DNA of 64,000 nt from Bryum argenteum. Lineage: Eukaryota; Streptophyta; Bryopsida; Bryales; Bryaceae. Every line of letters begins with the position of its first letter. The first letter of the stretch is position 1. The DNA lies in NCBI GenBank assembly GCA_037043015.1, contig CM073321.1, forward strand, positions 26,549,510-26,613,509. The letters run 5' to 3'. Shown piece by piece: positions 45,543 to 57,368 of this stretch. The notes under the pieces are model-generated. The model was given only the letters and a program-made list of their open reading frames with translations. It was not told the origin of the DNA and did no database searches. Both the position numbers and the translations under genes were made by a program.

Positions 45543-48500
45543 CTAAACTGTGGCATGCTCAAGAATGCCTCTCTCCATGATCATCTTCACCTCGTTGAAA
45601 CTTAGGGTAGGCGCATGGATGAAGAGGTCTACATCTGGTTCAAACTTGCACACTAACACAAAGACATAGTATAGGTGCTTGCAAGGTCTATACAGTTCTC
45701 CTCTCCACCCCAGTTTTGCAATCGTGCTTGTAAACACCGGACAAGTGCAATTTGGTAATGCACCTATTGTTAGTTGATAAATTGCTTGCAAATCTGACTC
45801 CATAGAAATAATGCATCCAATTCCTGGCGACGGGACAATAATGACCTTTAGTATCTTCGACGGGACAATAGAGCCCAACAAGACTTGGCTGAGGACTCCT
45901 TCAATCAAGCAATATGCCATAACTTCTCGTTCACTTTTGTCTCTTGTACAGCTGTCACACGATTAATAGAGGCACTAGCGGATGTGGAAGGTGAGACTAG
46001 GCGTTCTTCGTCTTCGTCGTCCTCGTGAATAGTTGTCAGACTCTCACCCCGACCCTGGGTAACCCTTTTGCCGATTCGGAGACGCGAAAAATTAACAGTG
46101 TCAGGCCTATGGGTTTCCTCCTCCGCTCCAATTGGAACATCACGCTTACGTTTCTTCGAACCAAAAATCTCCGCGCCCTCCAAGTGAGCTTCGCAAGTGC
46201 AAAGTATATCAGCCTCCGGGAACTCTATTACTGCCTTATTGAGAGCCGATGGATCGCCGGTTCTATGAGCCTTACGCTGGGCAGTGCGAAGTCGGAGTTC
46301 CTCCCTAGACGGACCATGTCCACTTGCTCCACCTTTGGTGTATTGATAGTAACCCAAAACTTGAAGGAAAGCACGAACGTAATCATCAACAGCTACCATA
46401 TAGAGATCACCACCCCTATTTCCCGATGCCTCCAACCATTTGTTATGAATGGATTCCGCAAGGTTGCATGATGGCATCCCAACTAGTTTTTCTGCAGATA
46501 ATTTTTGTTCCTGCAAGGTACATAAGTATTGATGTCAAGCTCAAGGTGTAAGAAGTAGTTTCGTTGACAAAACTGCCTCCCAGAAATAGATTTAAAAAAA
46601 AAAAAAAAAATCATCAGTGAAAACATATAATTTACTTTCATTCCGAATTAATTGTATAATTAAAGTTACTAGAACTCAAAAATTACCGTAGTAAGCATGT
46701 ACTTACCAGTTCCATGAATCCACCCACTGTCTGTAGCGGTGATGCCAATAGAAAAGCCATAGGCCTAGGTGGTAGAGGCCATTCTCGGAGGTGGCGTTTG
46801 AGGATGACTACCACGTTCTGATTGCCAAATACCGGGTCTCAGCTTCATCGAATGAACGAGCATCCTTGTATTGCTTACAGAGGACCCTATGTTGATCCTG
46901 CAATTCGTAGACAATGTACTTCTTGGTATGAGTCTCTAATGATTGCGTCCAATAAAAGTAACAAGTACGTTCTTGGTCTTCCATGGGAATTAAAGGATCT
47001 CCAGAGCCGTAAACAATGCGCACTGCGTTCTAGTTGGCTTGAGCACTGTCAGCCATAAATCCTTGGAACTTAGGCTTGGGTACTCCGTGCCTAGCCATGG
47101 CGCGGTTGAGATTCCTCCAGAAGACGAGTTGAGCTTCAGTATCTTCAGATTGAAAATCTGAACATGCAATGGTTAGAATGCGCTGGTAATTGGGGTCGTA
47201 CACATGGCACACCATGGTAGTCCATGGCTTGACCCGTTTCACATGGTCAAACATCATCCACGCATTGGAGAGGTCGCCTCCAGGTTGCATCCGACGGACG
47301 AGGTCGACACCACTACCGGGTCCAACTTCTGACATCTTAAAAATGAAGACTTTGTCAGAATCGTCTCCTTGGCTCGGGAACATGTTGCGTTGCACATACG
47401 CCCAATCGTTGAGTCCCCTAAGCTTCGTGATGCCATCAAGGATGCCAAATCTGCGCATGTACTTGAAAAAGTAGATACGATTCCGCAAACTTGGAGAGTT
47501 CAAGAGTTTACATTAATCAAAGACTGGCTCAAGTTCTACAAGAGTGAGGTGGCCGGATTTGGAGTCATTTTCGTCACATAGAAGAATGTTACCTACTACG
47601 TCCTTGCTAGTCTCCAAGGCAATTTTGGAAATTGTTGCTTGAGGGTTGCGGTAAACATGTTGTTCGATTAACTCATCTATCATTTGACGTGCTCATCTAT
47701 AGTCTCCGACTTTGACAGGGTTCTCGTGGGTACCGATATGCACACCAGCACGCTCTTGAATATCATCTCCAAAGACGTAGAAGATTTTGGCAGGACACAA
47801 AGCAACGCAGACTGGAGGTTCTTTGCAAATCTTATAGACCAGGGTGGACGATGAGGGAGGCGGTTCGCTCACTGAGAAAGGTTCTTTGGTGATACCTTCA
47901 AACTCCACCTCATTGACTCCCGTCGCACGATCCGGGCGTTCCAAGAAAAAACACTTGTCATTGTGGCATTGAAGATGACCTACGCAATTTGAATACCGAA
48001 ATGACAAGCTCAGGGTGTTGCTGATTTTAGTTGTCATCGTCCTAGTCCAGACATGTCCGTCATATCGTTTGTCCATCCTTTCCATTGATCTTGCATTCTT
48101 GAGGACAGCGGAAGGAAGTGTCGAGGGGAGGACATATAGGGCATCTCCGTTGAAAGATGGAGGCAGAAAGGATACTGTGTGAGTAGGGATGGAATTGAAG
48201 TCTAGTTTCTTGAGTATATTCTTGCTACCGGACATGCTACTAAGTTTGCGTAGACATGGGAGAATGTTTTTGGGTTTTACTATATGAGAAGATGGTGAGG
48301 GAGAGGCTAAGGAAGAGGGCGTTGATAGAGAAGAGTTCTGAGAATTAGAGAAGATGGAAGGAAGCTTCACAGAAGAACGACGGGGTGGAACGGATGGCTT
48401 TTGTTCATCATTGGATAAATCTGATATATCGATACTGACACGCTTGCCTGGTTCGATCTTGACACGAGCAAAGAGGGGACCAACGTTAGAGATCGTGGAG

Positions 48501-48837
48501 GAGCTACAAGGTGTCAGAAGTTGAGTGGAGGCGTTCATAACTGACTCAGTCAAACCGTATAAGCGATACTTTCCTGACTTCAGCTTCTACATGGTAGCGA
48601 TATTATCTAAGACGACATGTTCGACAACCGTGGAGTACTGGACATGAGAAGTATGTGGATCAAGAACGTCGGTTGCTAACCACAATGTGGAGACATCATA
48701 GCCAAAGCGGATTGCAAGCCAGGAAGAGGTGACTTCAGCCACACCATCAGGGCCAGGAGGAGACAAACAGGGACATCAGAGGCAACTGACTTAATCTCAA
48801 TCAAATCCGGACAAGGTCGCTCAGAGGAGGAAGCCAT
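45543..48837 (-). pseudogene. SWIM-type transposase (E2a copy)
   Basis: ATG 48837 (MASSSERPC) starts a region with DGVAEVTSSWLA and FGYDVSTLW, then VNEVEFEGITKEPFS and a Cys/His cluster (CVGHLQCHNDKCFFL). The core has LDGITKLRGL, FPSQGDDSDKVFI, DFQSEDTEAQLV, FMADSAQAN and GSGDPLIPMEDQERTCYF. An intron (46511-46706, GTAAGT to TTGCAG) leads to CNLAESIHNKW and, after an internal deletion of about 170 codons compared with E2b, to NCTCPVF and PCKHLYYVF (SWIM). Stops include TAG 48587, TAG 47030 and TAG 46808, and frame changes occur near 48770 and 47690. The Asp of ADSAQ is kept. It is a dead copy of a probable Mutator-like transposase. Confidence 0.78.
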
Positions 48838-49352
48838 GATAGAAGCTAGTGCAAGAGAATGGACATACGAGTGGTACGAAAGAGATAATGAGTTCCTGTG
48901 GCGATGTTTATATACTGAAATAATGTACTAATGCAATTAATAAATGTAAAAAAGAGTTGGAAATTTATTTAGTGGAAGATATTGAAACAAGGTGACCGTG
49001 GGGGTAAAACTGGAAGTACAAACTCCTTGATGTATACATATTTAAATCGTATTATGTAACCACATTGTTTGAATATTGAACACATGCATTTAATAAGCAC
49101 AAATGTAAAGATGGGGCAACTAATTAAGGAATTGAGATTTGAATTTGTGACGGCCGCCGTCTCTGTCAGAGAATTCGAGGGCAAGAAAGGCTGCTTGAAA
49201 ATAGATTAGTATATATTGTCAGACACGGATTTACAGTAATAGATTTTGTACTCTATCGGGATGCTAAAGTGGCTATGAGTGTTATTGAGTAGTTAGGGTT
49301 TGAAGAACGTGTTATTGAGTAGTTAGGGTTTAGAAAGAATGTAAAGATGTGA
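48838..49352. promoter_or_regulatory. Divergent promoter region of E2a
   Basis: This lies between the minus transposase and the plus second gene. A minus-strand TATA (tatataaac, about 48906-48914) stands some 70 bp before ATG 48837. The block gacggccgccgtctctgtca (49150-49169) is conserved in E2b (gacggcggtcgtctttgtca, 63488-63507), which suggests a functional element or a shared ancestral sequence. Confidence 0.45.
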
Positions 49353-49933
49353 ATGTTAAACTTGGACGCCATTACTGAGAATACTGGCGGTGAAGACGAA
49401 GGAGAACGAGTTGATGGGAACGAAGGAGGGGAGGAGCTAGAGTCTAGAAAGCAATCGGAGAGCAGAAGTGGATCTCAAGAATTTGAACGTGAGAGCGCGG
49501 ATAAAGAGATCAGAAGAGTAGTAAGTTTAAGTGGGAGTCTAGGTTTCCATTATGTGGTGAACTTGATGTGATATACAGTCTTAAAAGTTTTAATGGATTT
49601 GTTCAGTGGGATGATATGGAGACATTCGTTGATGACATCTTTGGTGTTCATTCTCAGCGATTTGAAGCACAAGCACATGGAGCAACCCAAGATCGTCAAT
49701 TGGAAGAACGGAATGCAATGGATGGCGATCAAGAAAAAGACGAAGTGGAATCAGACCCGAAACGATCACCGGTACAAATCCCAAACTTTGGACAGGTGGT
49801 AGATTCAGGATATCGTCCTCAATTTATGATTTATAAACACCCTAATGGCTTTATTCAATGCTGGTTGATAGATAATAATGAGTTCCCATGGGCTGACAGT
49901 GAGGACGTGAACGAAGCAGATGCTGATAGTTAA
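49353..49933 (+). pseudogene. Second gene of E2a, acidic protein
   Basis: The frame from ATG 49353 (MLNLDAITENTGG) is rich in Glu and Gly to 49571. A second frame continues from 49568 (MIYSLKSFNGFVQWDD) through ETFVDDIFGVHSQRF to PQFMIYKHPNGFIQCWLIDN and ends at 49933. The two may be exons joined across gtaagt (about 49520) and tatacag (about 49578), giving an unusually short intron, or one gene with a frameshift. MLNLDAI aligns with RSINLDTV at the end of the E2b gene in this window. No known domain is recognised. A role as accessory transposon protein is inferred from conserved position only. Confidence 0.45.
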
Positions 49934-51697
49934 CTAACGTGAGTAGACCCATAGAAGCCTTTTTTCTACGTGTATTAAAACGAAAATTTGATATAGTGTT
50001 GGAAATGTCCAAATTTATGTGAGATGGTCGCCAAGAAATATATATCATAGCCAAAAATTTCTTAGGAGATATTGACTAGCATGTCCTTGTGTTCTTGATT
50101 CTAACAGTCAAAAATTTCTTTCTCTCTCAACTTCTCTTATCCTAGAAATTAAGTAATGATTTATAAACATGTTCTTTGGACACACTCTGAAAACCACGCT
50201 TGGCAAGAAACAACGATAATAGAGTTGTCCTTGTAGGTGTCCACCCATACCATTCAGTAGGGAATACTTGTTTTCAGAGGGAAATGAAAGTAATTGAGGT
50301 ATCCGCAAAGTTCATCAGCCATTGAAAGAGAAACCTAGAACTCTCCAAATAGTTAACATGGATTAATGGGCTTGGTCATTTAAGAATTATTATGTGTGCA
50401 AGTGCTTAGTGGTCTTCAAAGTCATAGGAATCGTTTTTAAGTTCATTTTTTGATGCTCAATAAAATTCCACATATCTGGAAGAGCAATATGCTATTGCAC
50501 ACCTCAGAATCGCACGTCTTCGAGCTCCTTCAAACATAATAATTATTTGCAGTAAATAATAAAAATAAAATTGGAGGTATCTTATCTATAATTTAATGGA
50601 CTTTACGGAAAACACTCATGACACATGGGATCCTCATTATCTTAAATTTTACGCTGAATTCTCTAGAGAAAGCAACATCTTCATTGATATGGGGAAGGTA
50701 ATGCTCTGAATGAACAAAAATAATTAGGTGTTCCTTCCCTCTGTGAGGGTTTACTCGGGTGCAAAACTTTTATGATAATCTCATTGAATAATATATACCG
50801 TACTCGATTAGTTTATCCAAAATGCTAACTACTCATTATCATTATATTATTTTTATATCATGCATGATTTTTATTCGTAGATGAAACTGTCATTGCTTGA
50901 GCTCTCATGCATGTTTTTTTTTGTACTGAAATGTATTAATATTTTGTAAAAAGTAGAGGATATAATTTATGTTCATACAAAGCTATTTAGTATCTACTGT
51001 TCGCTGGTGGCTGTTGGCTGATGTGCCGCCCCAGCCAAACTCTCCACCTGGCTGCTGGACTCCATGCATAGCAGCCAAACTCCCCATATGGGTCAGCGCA
51101 CCGAAGCGCACCTTCTGTTACAGAAGCAGGGTGCTCGACGGGCACTCATTTTTTTTGCCCTCTGCTCGCTGATAGTGTCCTCCACATGGGTTGGCGCATC
51201 GAAGCGTGCCTTCTGCCGCGTAAGTAGGGTCATCGGCGACGGGCGCCGGTTAGTTTTGCCGAGTATAGCAAGTGTTTTGCTATGGGGACTGATTCTAGTT
51301 CGGAGCTGGTACGAGGGCAAATTGTCGTTACCGATGACCACCGATGGGCGCTGATTCCTGTTGCAAAGGGGAGCGAGGATTTCAATGTGAGGACGAGATC
51401 TAATTTGGCGCTGTTTGGAGGGCGGATTCTTGTTTCAGGGGGGGGGCGAGGATCTCCCTGTGAGGACAGGCTCCAATTAGGCGCTATTAGGAGGGCGGAT
51501 GTTTGTTAATAGCTCACAGCTACAGTTCCTGCTTGAGAGAATTCTTAGGTCTGATAGGAAGACTCGATCTGATGTCCACGGTTACAAAAATAGGTCTGGC
51601 TATGACGGTTGTTGTGATTAGAGTGGGAGAGGTAGCTTTACAAATTGACAACACTAATAGGAAGAGAGTACTTTGATTTTCGTTTCTTTCAATTGCA
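49934..51697. other. Intergenic; AT-rich, then GC-rich repeats
   Basis: No gene is recognised. The stretch 49940-50960 is AT-rich. Two diverged copies of a unit of about 100 bp (catatgggtcagcgcaccga, then cacatgggttggcgcatcga) lie at 51085-51270, and gcgaggatttcaatgtgagg with gcgaggatctccctgtgagg at 51372 and 51448. Confidence 0.45.
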
Positions 51698-51894
51698 GAG
51701 AGTATCAGATATGGCGAGTCGGGGAGGGGAGGTAACGACACTGCGCGAGTCAAGCGTCGATGTAAGCATTGACTCTACCCCCTCCACCTTCCTGATCTTT
51801 GGGAGGAGAAAGTTGCATTGGAAATCAAAAGGGAAGTTGGAGGTGACCAAGGAGGAGATAAACCCTAGAAATGACTTTTGCATTCCTCAGCAGG
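51698..51894 (+). CDS. Possible internal exon, unknown protein
   Basis: An open segment bounded by ttgcag|aga and cagcag|gtacgt includes MASRGGEVTTLRE, STFLIFGRRKLHWKS and KEEINPRNDFCIPQQ. Splice signals and frame fit an exon of about 65 codons. There is no recognised domain and no neighbouring exon can be named, so this is weakly supported. Confidence 0.25.
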
Positions 51895-51984
51895 TACGTT
51901 TATGTTCTCACAATGTCAGTTAGTCCTCATTTAGATTCGTCGTTCGGAATCCTCATTTGGAATCCTCGCTTTTGAGTATCTCAT

Positions 51985-53095
51985 AATCAACTTTCGTCGA
52001 CGAAACTGTTAGTGCGTGAGGTCTGACATGCACGGTTCCGGTACTTTCTCTAGTAATGCCTTTATATTATCAGTCTGGTTAGAACCTGGAGCAGGCCCTT
52101 GTGCTTCTCAACAACAGTTGGTGCTCCCTTTTTGGATTGTGCTGATGGACGGTCCTCGGTTGGGATCGCCGTTTTTAAGTGTGATCCTACCCAGTGACTC
52201 GGATGAGACGTGAAAAAATTGAGAAAAACCCGTGATTTGGGAGAGAATGCACACACTGCTGCATTTCTGGTCTGTGTCGATGGTCTGTCTGAGTTTGGAA
52301 TCGTCGTTTATGAGTGCTGTTTTTTCTTCTTTCGTCCACAAAACTGTCAATTTCTAAGCACAAAGAGAATGAGATTTCTTTGGCTAGTGCCTTCTGGATT
52401 GTGCTGATGGAGTGTCATCGTTTGGGATCCATTTTTCTGAGTGCAGTCTATGCCACTTTTGTCGACGAAATTGTCAGGTGTGAAGCTCCGACATGCACGA
52501 ATCCGGTACTGTCCCAAGTACTGGCCCTGGTATATTGCTCTGGTTAGGACTTGTAGTAGGCCCTTTGGGTCCTCATCAGCAGTTGCTGCTGCCTCTGTGG
52601 ATTGTGATGATGGACTGTCCCCGTTTTTAATCCTCGTTCGTGCTTGAGAGAATTGTTGGGACGCTCATTTCGTGAGCTCCGAGAATGGCATTTCTTTGGC
52701 TGTTGCCTTTCTAAATTGTGTTGTTGTACCGTTTGCGTTTGGAATCAGCATTTTGAGTGCCGTATATGCTACTCTCGTCGACAAAACTGTCAGGTGTGAA
52801 GCTCCGACATGCACGAATCCGGTAATGTCCCAGGTACCGCCCCTGGTATATCGGTTTGGTTAGGACTTGTAGTGGGCATCAGCCGGTGCTGTGCCTCTCT
52901 GGATTGTGATGATGGACCGACCCCGTTTTCAATCGTCGTTCGTGCTTGAGTGAATTTCTTGGGTCTATCATTTCGTGAGCTCCGAGAATGGCATTTCTTT
53001 GGCTGCTCCCTTTCTAAATTGTGCAGATGGACTGTCTGCGTTTGGAATCCTCATTTATGAGTGCCTTCTTTTCTACTTTCGTCAACGAAACTGTA
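51985..53095. repeat. Tandem repeat of about 310-340 bp, diverged
   Basis: A phrase like ttcgtcgacgaaactgtcag followed by tgaagctccgacatgcacga and ggtactgtcccaggta recurs at about 51992, 52448, 52771 and 53080, with partial units between (ctttggctagtgccttctgg, attgtgctgatgga). Spacings of 308-340 bp indicate a degenerate tandem array. It ends where the truncated copy of gene A begins. Confidence 0.65.
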
Positions 53096-53096
53096 A

Positions 53097-55508
53097 ATGT
53101 CATAGCAAGATTGCAAGCAAATCTCGAAAAAACACGAGCAATGTATGAGGAAAAGTTGGAAGAAAGGGAGCGGCTTTGCATGGAATATGCACGCCTGCGC
53201 GAGAAGATGCAAGAACTATTTCACCTATGTAACACTCCTGGAGAATCAGAGAAATTGGACATGGCGGATGTTGATAGAGTTGTCTTCAACCTTACGGAGA
53301 ACAAGACATTTGGAGAAATGTCACCGCAAGGCCCTCAACTTCGCCGCTTTGTAGAAGCTCAACCATGTCTCGTTGTTAATATGCATGACTTGGAATGGGA
53401 AGAAGATGCACGAAGTGATACCCAAAATTAGTTATCTCCCCCCCCCCCCCCACTTTGTATTTCATTTATGTCCTATGACAGATATAGTTCTTTACTAAAG
53501 CGAGATCAACAACTGCAAGATCGTTTGTCGCAGTTGTTTACCACTTACTATCATTGGAAGGAGGCATGTATACTTTCGGTGGACAAAGGTAGAGAAGTTG
53601 CAGCCGAGCTGGGGAAGATCGATAAGAAATTACTAGTGGAGCTAGTCGACAAATGTCGCGGCCCTAATTACTCCCAACTCTTTTTCTTCAAGTAAGCCTT
53701 ACTTGGTAGCGGAATCACGGCTTACTTTGTTGGTAGCAACCGGCCACAACTTAGCTAACACTGCACATGCCAAGCACACACAATGTTAGCACCATTTCTA
53801 GTCAAGGTGTCCAACCCACCTTGACTCCCCCAACTCATTACCCGGAACCCGTAAACCGGAACTCCCACAAAACACATGGGCATGCCACTTGGTGGCACGG
53901 GGCGGCCTTCCACACATGTCCAAGCTCCCAAGGGTGGCACTACTCACCCCCGGAGCTAACCGCCCTTGCATATTGTCCAACTCCCCACTAGTCCCCTTCC
54001 ATTCATGTCTACACTCTCCATTCGGGACATTACCGGAAACCGGCACTACTTTTCACGGGGACTAGTTTGGAGCGGGACACTTTTCCAACCCAATGTTTCG
54101 GGATGCACACCACAAACATCCCATAGTGCCCAAGGTGCGGGAGTGAGGCTCCATCCCAAGCCTCACCCCTTAGAGCCACCCCGGCTCTCCTCGGCACCAT
54201 GTGGAAGTGAGGAGGGAGACCACCCCTCCTCATAGTACTCTCTGGAGTCTTCGGTAGGCCCCCCCCCTCTTGTGTTGAGGGGCCTTCCGTGACACACTTT
54301 TGTTTTGGAAGACCACCCGTTTTTGCCTTAGCCTCAAAAACGGGCCGTATCTTCTTCTCGGGCTAACTTGAAGCTCAGTTATCCAAATGGGACGTGCGAG
54401 CCCATTTTCGACATCTACTCTTTGAGTAAATGTCGATAGACTCCTCACTTGTCCCAATCGGAGCTTCTATGTGGGAGCTATGTTCCTCTGAACATTCGGG
54501 CGTCCCGGGAGGCAGCAGTCCCGGAGTCCCGAAGTCCCGATGCTTTGGAGAGCCATATCTCCCAAAGCATTGCTTTGCTCCTCACGAGCCTTAGAATTTT
54601 GGAAAGCTCTTGTCCAGAGCTTCCCAAAGACATGCAACATGCCGCCATCCAAGAAGGACGACATTTTGAGTCCCGAAACGTAACACTCCCAAGTCCCAGA
54701 GTGTCCCGGAACGCGCTCCAACTTTGGAGAGCCATATCTCATGACTCACAACTCCAAATCGCGCGTTCTTTGGACCTATGGGTGCGTGCTTGAACAAGGT
54801 TTCCAACCATGTAAAGCACACCACCAAGTTCGTCCCGATCACGACGCCATTGCGTGCTGTTTGCTCGGGACTCCCCTCAGTCACTTCACCTTGTCTCTTG
54901 CCAAGCCCGGGACGTCACTCCCGGGGTCCTCTTGGCTCACCACGGTGTTCGGACATCCTTTTGAAAGGGATGTGACAACAAATGTTCCGTATGACTTTGT
55001 GGTCCGGTGCGGATACATTGTTTAATGATCTTCCTATGATGGACATTAAGATGAAAGATGACACTTCTACGGAGGTTGTAGATTGGAGAAAGGCCGGGTG
55101 GAGTTTCAAACATCACATGTTGGCACATGTTGATGTAGCATCGAGGACATTATTGTAGCCCAACCTCGCGCAGTTTGTACTGGATCACTCTACGTGTCCC
55201 ATATGCCTAAATCCATTTGGACAAGAGGGGGGGTGGGCTTTAGGCTCATGTGTCCATATGTATCATCCGCAATGTTTCTTCGTTCATTGTTTGACTCAAA
55301 GTCGTTGTGCTATATGCAAAGCGCCTTTTCAAGAGCGCTTCTAGGACATGTTCAATCTAAAAATTTGTATGCCGCCTTCTTGAGAGCACAATGCTGAGAC
55401 TACAGATGAGGTTCAATTTTGGAGTAGAGACCTTATTTGGAGTTGGCGTGGAGATGAAGATGATCTCGACAAGAGTATCCCTAGCTTTCAATTGAATTGG
55501 GAAACTCA
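53097..55508 (+). pseudogene. Truncated copy of gene A (coiled coil and RING)
   Basis: The sequence matches gene A from about 12509 to 13590: VIARLQANLEKTRAMYEEK, DMADVDRVVFNLTE, TYYHWKEACILSVDKGRE, then, after the solo LTR, DTLFNDLPMMDIKMKDD and a RING finger reading CPICLNPFGQ, CVHMYHPQC and RCAICKAPFQ in one frame. Here the RING is uninterrupted, whereas gene A has a one-base deletion within it. This copy lacks the N-terminal domain and the end, and it is broken by a stop at TAG just after QERF, by a frame change and by the LTR. It is cut off at 55508 where E3 begins. Confidence 0.78.
53654..54977. mobile_element. Solo LTR, 1,324 bp
   Basis: It starts tgtcgcggccctaattactc and ends gggatgtgaca, the canonical TG...CA of LTRs. 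It is flanked by perfect 5-bp duplications acaaa (53649-53653 and 54978-54982). Removing it restores collinearity with gene A at 13055-13075. No internal domain is present, so it arose by LTR-LTR recombination. The TGTCGCGGCCC start is reminiscent of Ty3-group LTRs, which is inference. Confidence 0.92.
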
Positions 55509-56960
55509 ATGTCATTACGGTGCGAGCAGTGAGTCGTGAGCCGTGAGCAGATTTTCATGAGCAGTGAGCAGATTTCAAGGTAATATTCTGGTCCAATAGT
55601 GAATATTAGTTGATTTTATTCAAACAAATTCAGTATTTGTGTACCCCTAAAGCCGTGAGAAAGCTGCCGATACAAAATAATTTAGATCCTACAACCGTGG
55701 TGAATTGGAATTTTTCGATGTTTGCCTCTTCAATGGTTTAGCTAATTTGTGAAAAAAAAACATGTTATGAAATTACAATAAAGAAGAAAAAGTTTCCGTA
55801 TTAGAGAGGGGATGGGTTGTGTTGGACTCGATGGGAATGGGTTGTGTCATAAGGAGTGTCGGAGAGTCGATGAATACATCCTATGTAAGCTCCGATTGAC
55901 GGTAGCGTGACGTTGATGAAGTAAGCAACATGGTCTAATTCTAATGCATGCCGGTGCTCATTGTGATGTGATAGTAGAGATGGAAGGTAAGGATGCTGGA
56001 GTAATTTGATTTCTCATGAGAATGTAAGAGAAGTGCAGTGTCGGTTTCCTTGAGAACTCACGTCGATTGTCATGAGAATGTAAGGGAAGTGCAGTGTTGA
56101 TTTCTAATACGTTGGAATGTCGGTGCCTTTGAGAGTACAGTGCTGCAAGAGCTGTCGGTGTTGTAGGTGCTGTTGGCACTGCCGGTGATGGGAAGACGGG
56201 TTGGTCAGGTTGGATGGAACTCCACGGTGAAAGCAAGGAAATCCAGTGTGCTCTCTTTTTATAGAAGAACGGAGGAGCAGGAAAGCCAGCATCTCAAAGC
56301 AATTCGTTGGCCATCTCTCATTCGGAATTTGTTACTTTTTCACTGTTAAAGTGGATCAAATGGCGGGGCATTCACGCGATTTTGTTCCTTTGTTTTTGTA
56401 TTCCTGCACTGCTTGTGGAGAGATAAACATCCGTGCCTCTTTGATGGAGGATCCTCGTCTTGGTGTTGGAATTTGGATTTTGTGCAAACTTGTGTTGGAC
56501 GACGCTGTATTCACAAAGAATGCCCAGTACGATGATGAGCAATGCCATTGGTGTGGGCAAGTTGAGTTTGTGATCCCCTGTGATTATTGTAAAAGGTGTG
56601 GTGTGCAGCGTGTATCGCACGGAACAAGGAAGACGACTACCTGAAGGAGATGACGGGCAAGAATTGGGGGTGCTTCGGCTGCAATACGTATGAAATAATG
56701 CCACTACATACGATTTGGGAGGATTTTGTAGAATTCACTTCAGGTGAAGCTCGTGATCGCAAAAGCAGTGATTCTGAGACTGATTCCATCTATGACTAGC
56801 TGTTTGATAGTTATAGTACTTGTATGGCCACCACTCACAGTTGAAATGGGAGTTGGCTTTGAGTGTGATGGAATTTTTGAATACAAATTACTGACGCATA
56901 CATCTTGGGCAATTACATTGTCGGTATTTCATGATCAAATGTGAGTTGGTTGAGTATCAA
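55509..56960 (+). mobile_element. Element E3: E1-related fragment with ADD gene
   Basis: The left end (gtgcgagcagtgagtcgtga, then gagccgtgagcagatttt) and the following 400 bp match E1 from 29831, without the TTAA insertion. It carries the ADD gene and then, from about 56870, the gaatttttgaatacaaatta segment that precedes the transposase in E1. The transposase itself is missing, and I see no right inverted end. It interrupts the truncated gene A copy. Confidence 0.65.
56360..56799 (+). pseudogene. ADD-domain zinc-finger protein (E3 copy)
   Basis: ATG 56360 (MAGHSRDF) leads into CTACGE, DPRLGVGIWILCK, CHWCG and VIPCDYCK. A one-base deletion near 56595 then changes the frame, after which VWCAACIARNKEDDYLKEM and WGCFGCN complete the PHD-like half, followed by a Ser/Asp tail ending at TAG 56797-56799. 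Compared with the E1 copy, the Trp codon (TGG) and the Cys of CDYC are intact here, but IWIL replaces ICIS, losing a GATA-finger Cys. Each copy therefore has different damage. ADD domains bind histone H3 tails in ATRX and DNMT3, and an analogous role here is inference. Confidence 0.7.
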
Positions 56961-57368
56961 TTGAAGGCACAAGCTATTTATCAATCACTGTGGTTGACTT
57001 GGTAGGACTGAAAGTTGACGAGTACTGTGATCTACATGGAAGTATGGATGCTGCATTGATGTGATGAATGTGTTACACTTTTGTCGAATGCAAACTTGTA
57101 ACCAGCAGAAACTTATTTGAAATAGGTGGCTCATATTTACTTGAGAAAGTTGCCATTACAGAACGACATGTATGCCCTTCACATGCATTCCAACCCAGTA
57201 ACCTGCTCACTGTTGGAAACCGATCTACTCGCTAATACTTTGATTTCGAACAAAATACTGTCGTACTGTTCGAAATCAAAACACCTGCAACTAGTTACAA
57301 TTGTCCCTTGTATCAAGAGTGCAATCACGCAAGTCGCCATTTCCGATTGCTACATTCTCGAAGTCTTT

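Larger units (their letters stand above)
45134..49933 (-). mobile_element. Element E2a: two-gene SWIM-transposase transposon
   Basis: The left end (gcgtgagcgtagagcagaga, with agagcgtagagc repeated three times) and the adjacent gaatattcgaatattactga match the left end of E2b at 58938-59090. A minus-strand transposase (45543-48837) and a divergent plus-strand gene (49353-49933) follow in the same order as in E2b. I could not find the right inverted end, so the outer boundary is unknown; the coordinate given is the end of the second gene. Confidence 0.6.

Noticed and set aside
49934-51600. Right inverted end of E2a
   Set aside because: I searched for ctctacgctcac-like sequence and found only weak words (agctcacagct at 51509), so no boundary can be claimed.
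54230-55025. Several open frames inside the solo LTR
   Set aside because: They lie wholly inside the LTR on both strands, and LTRs are noncoding.
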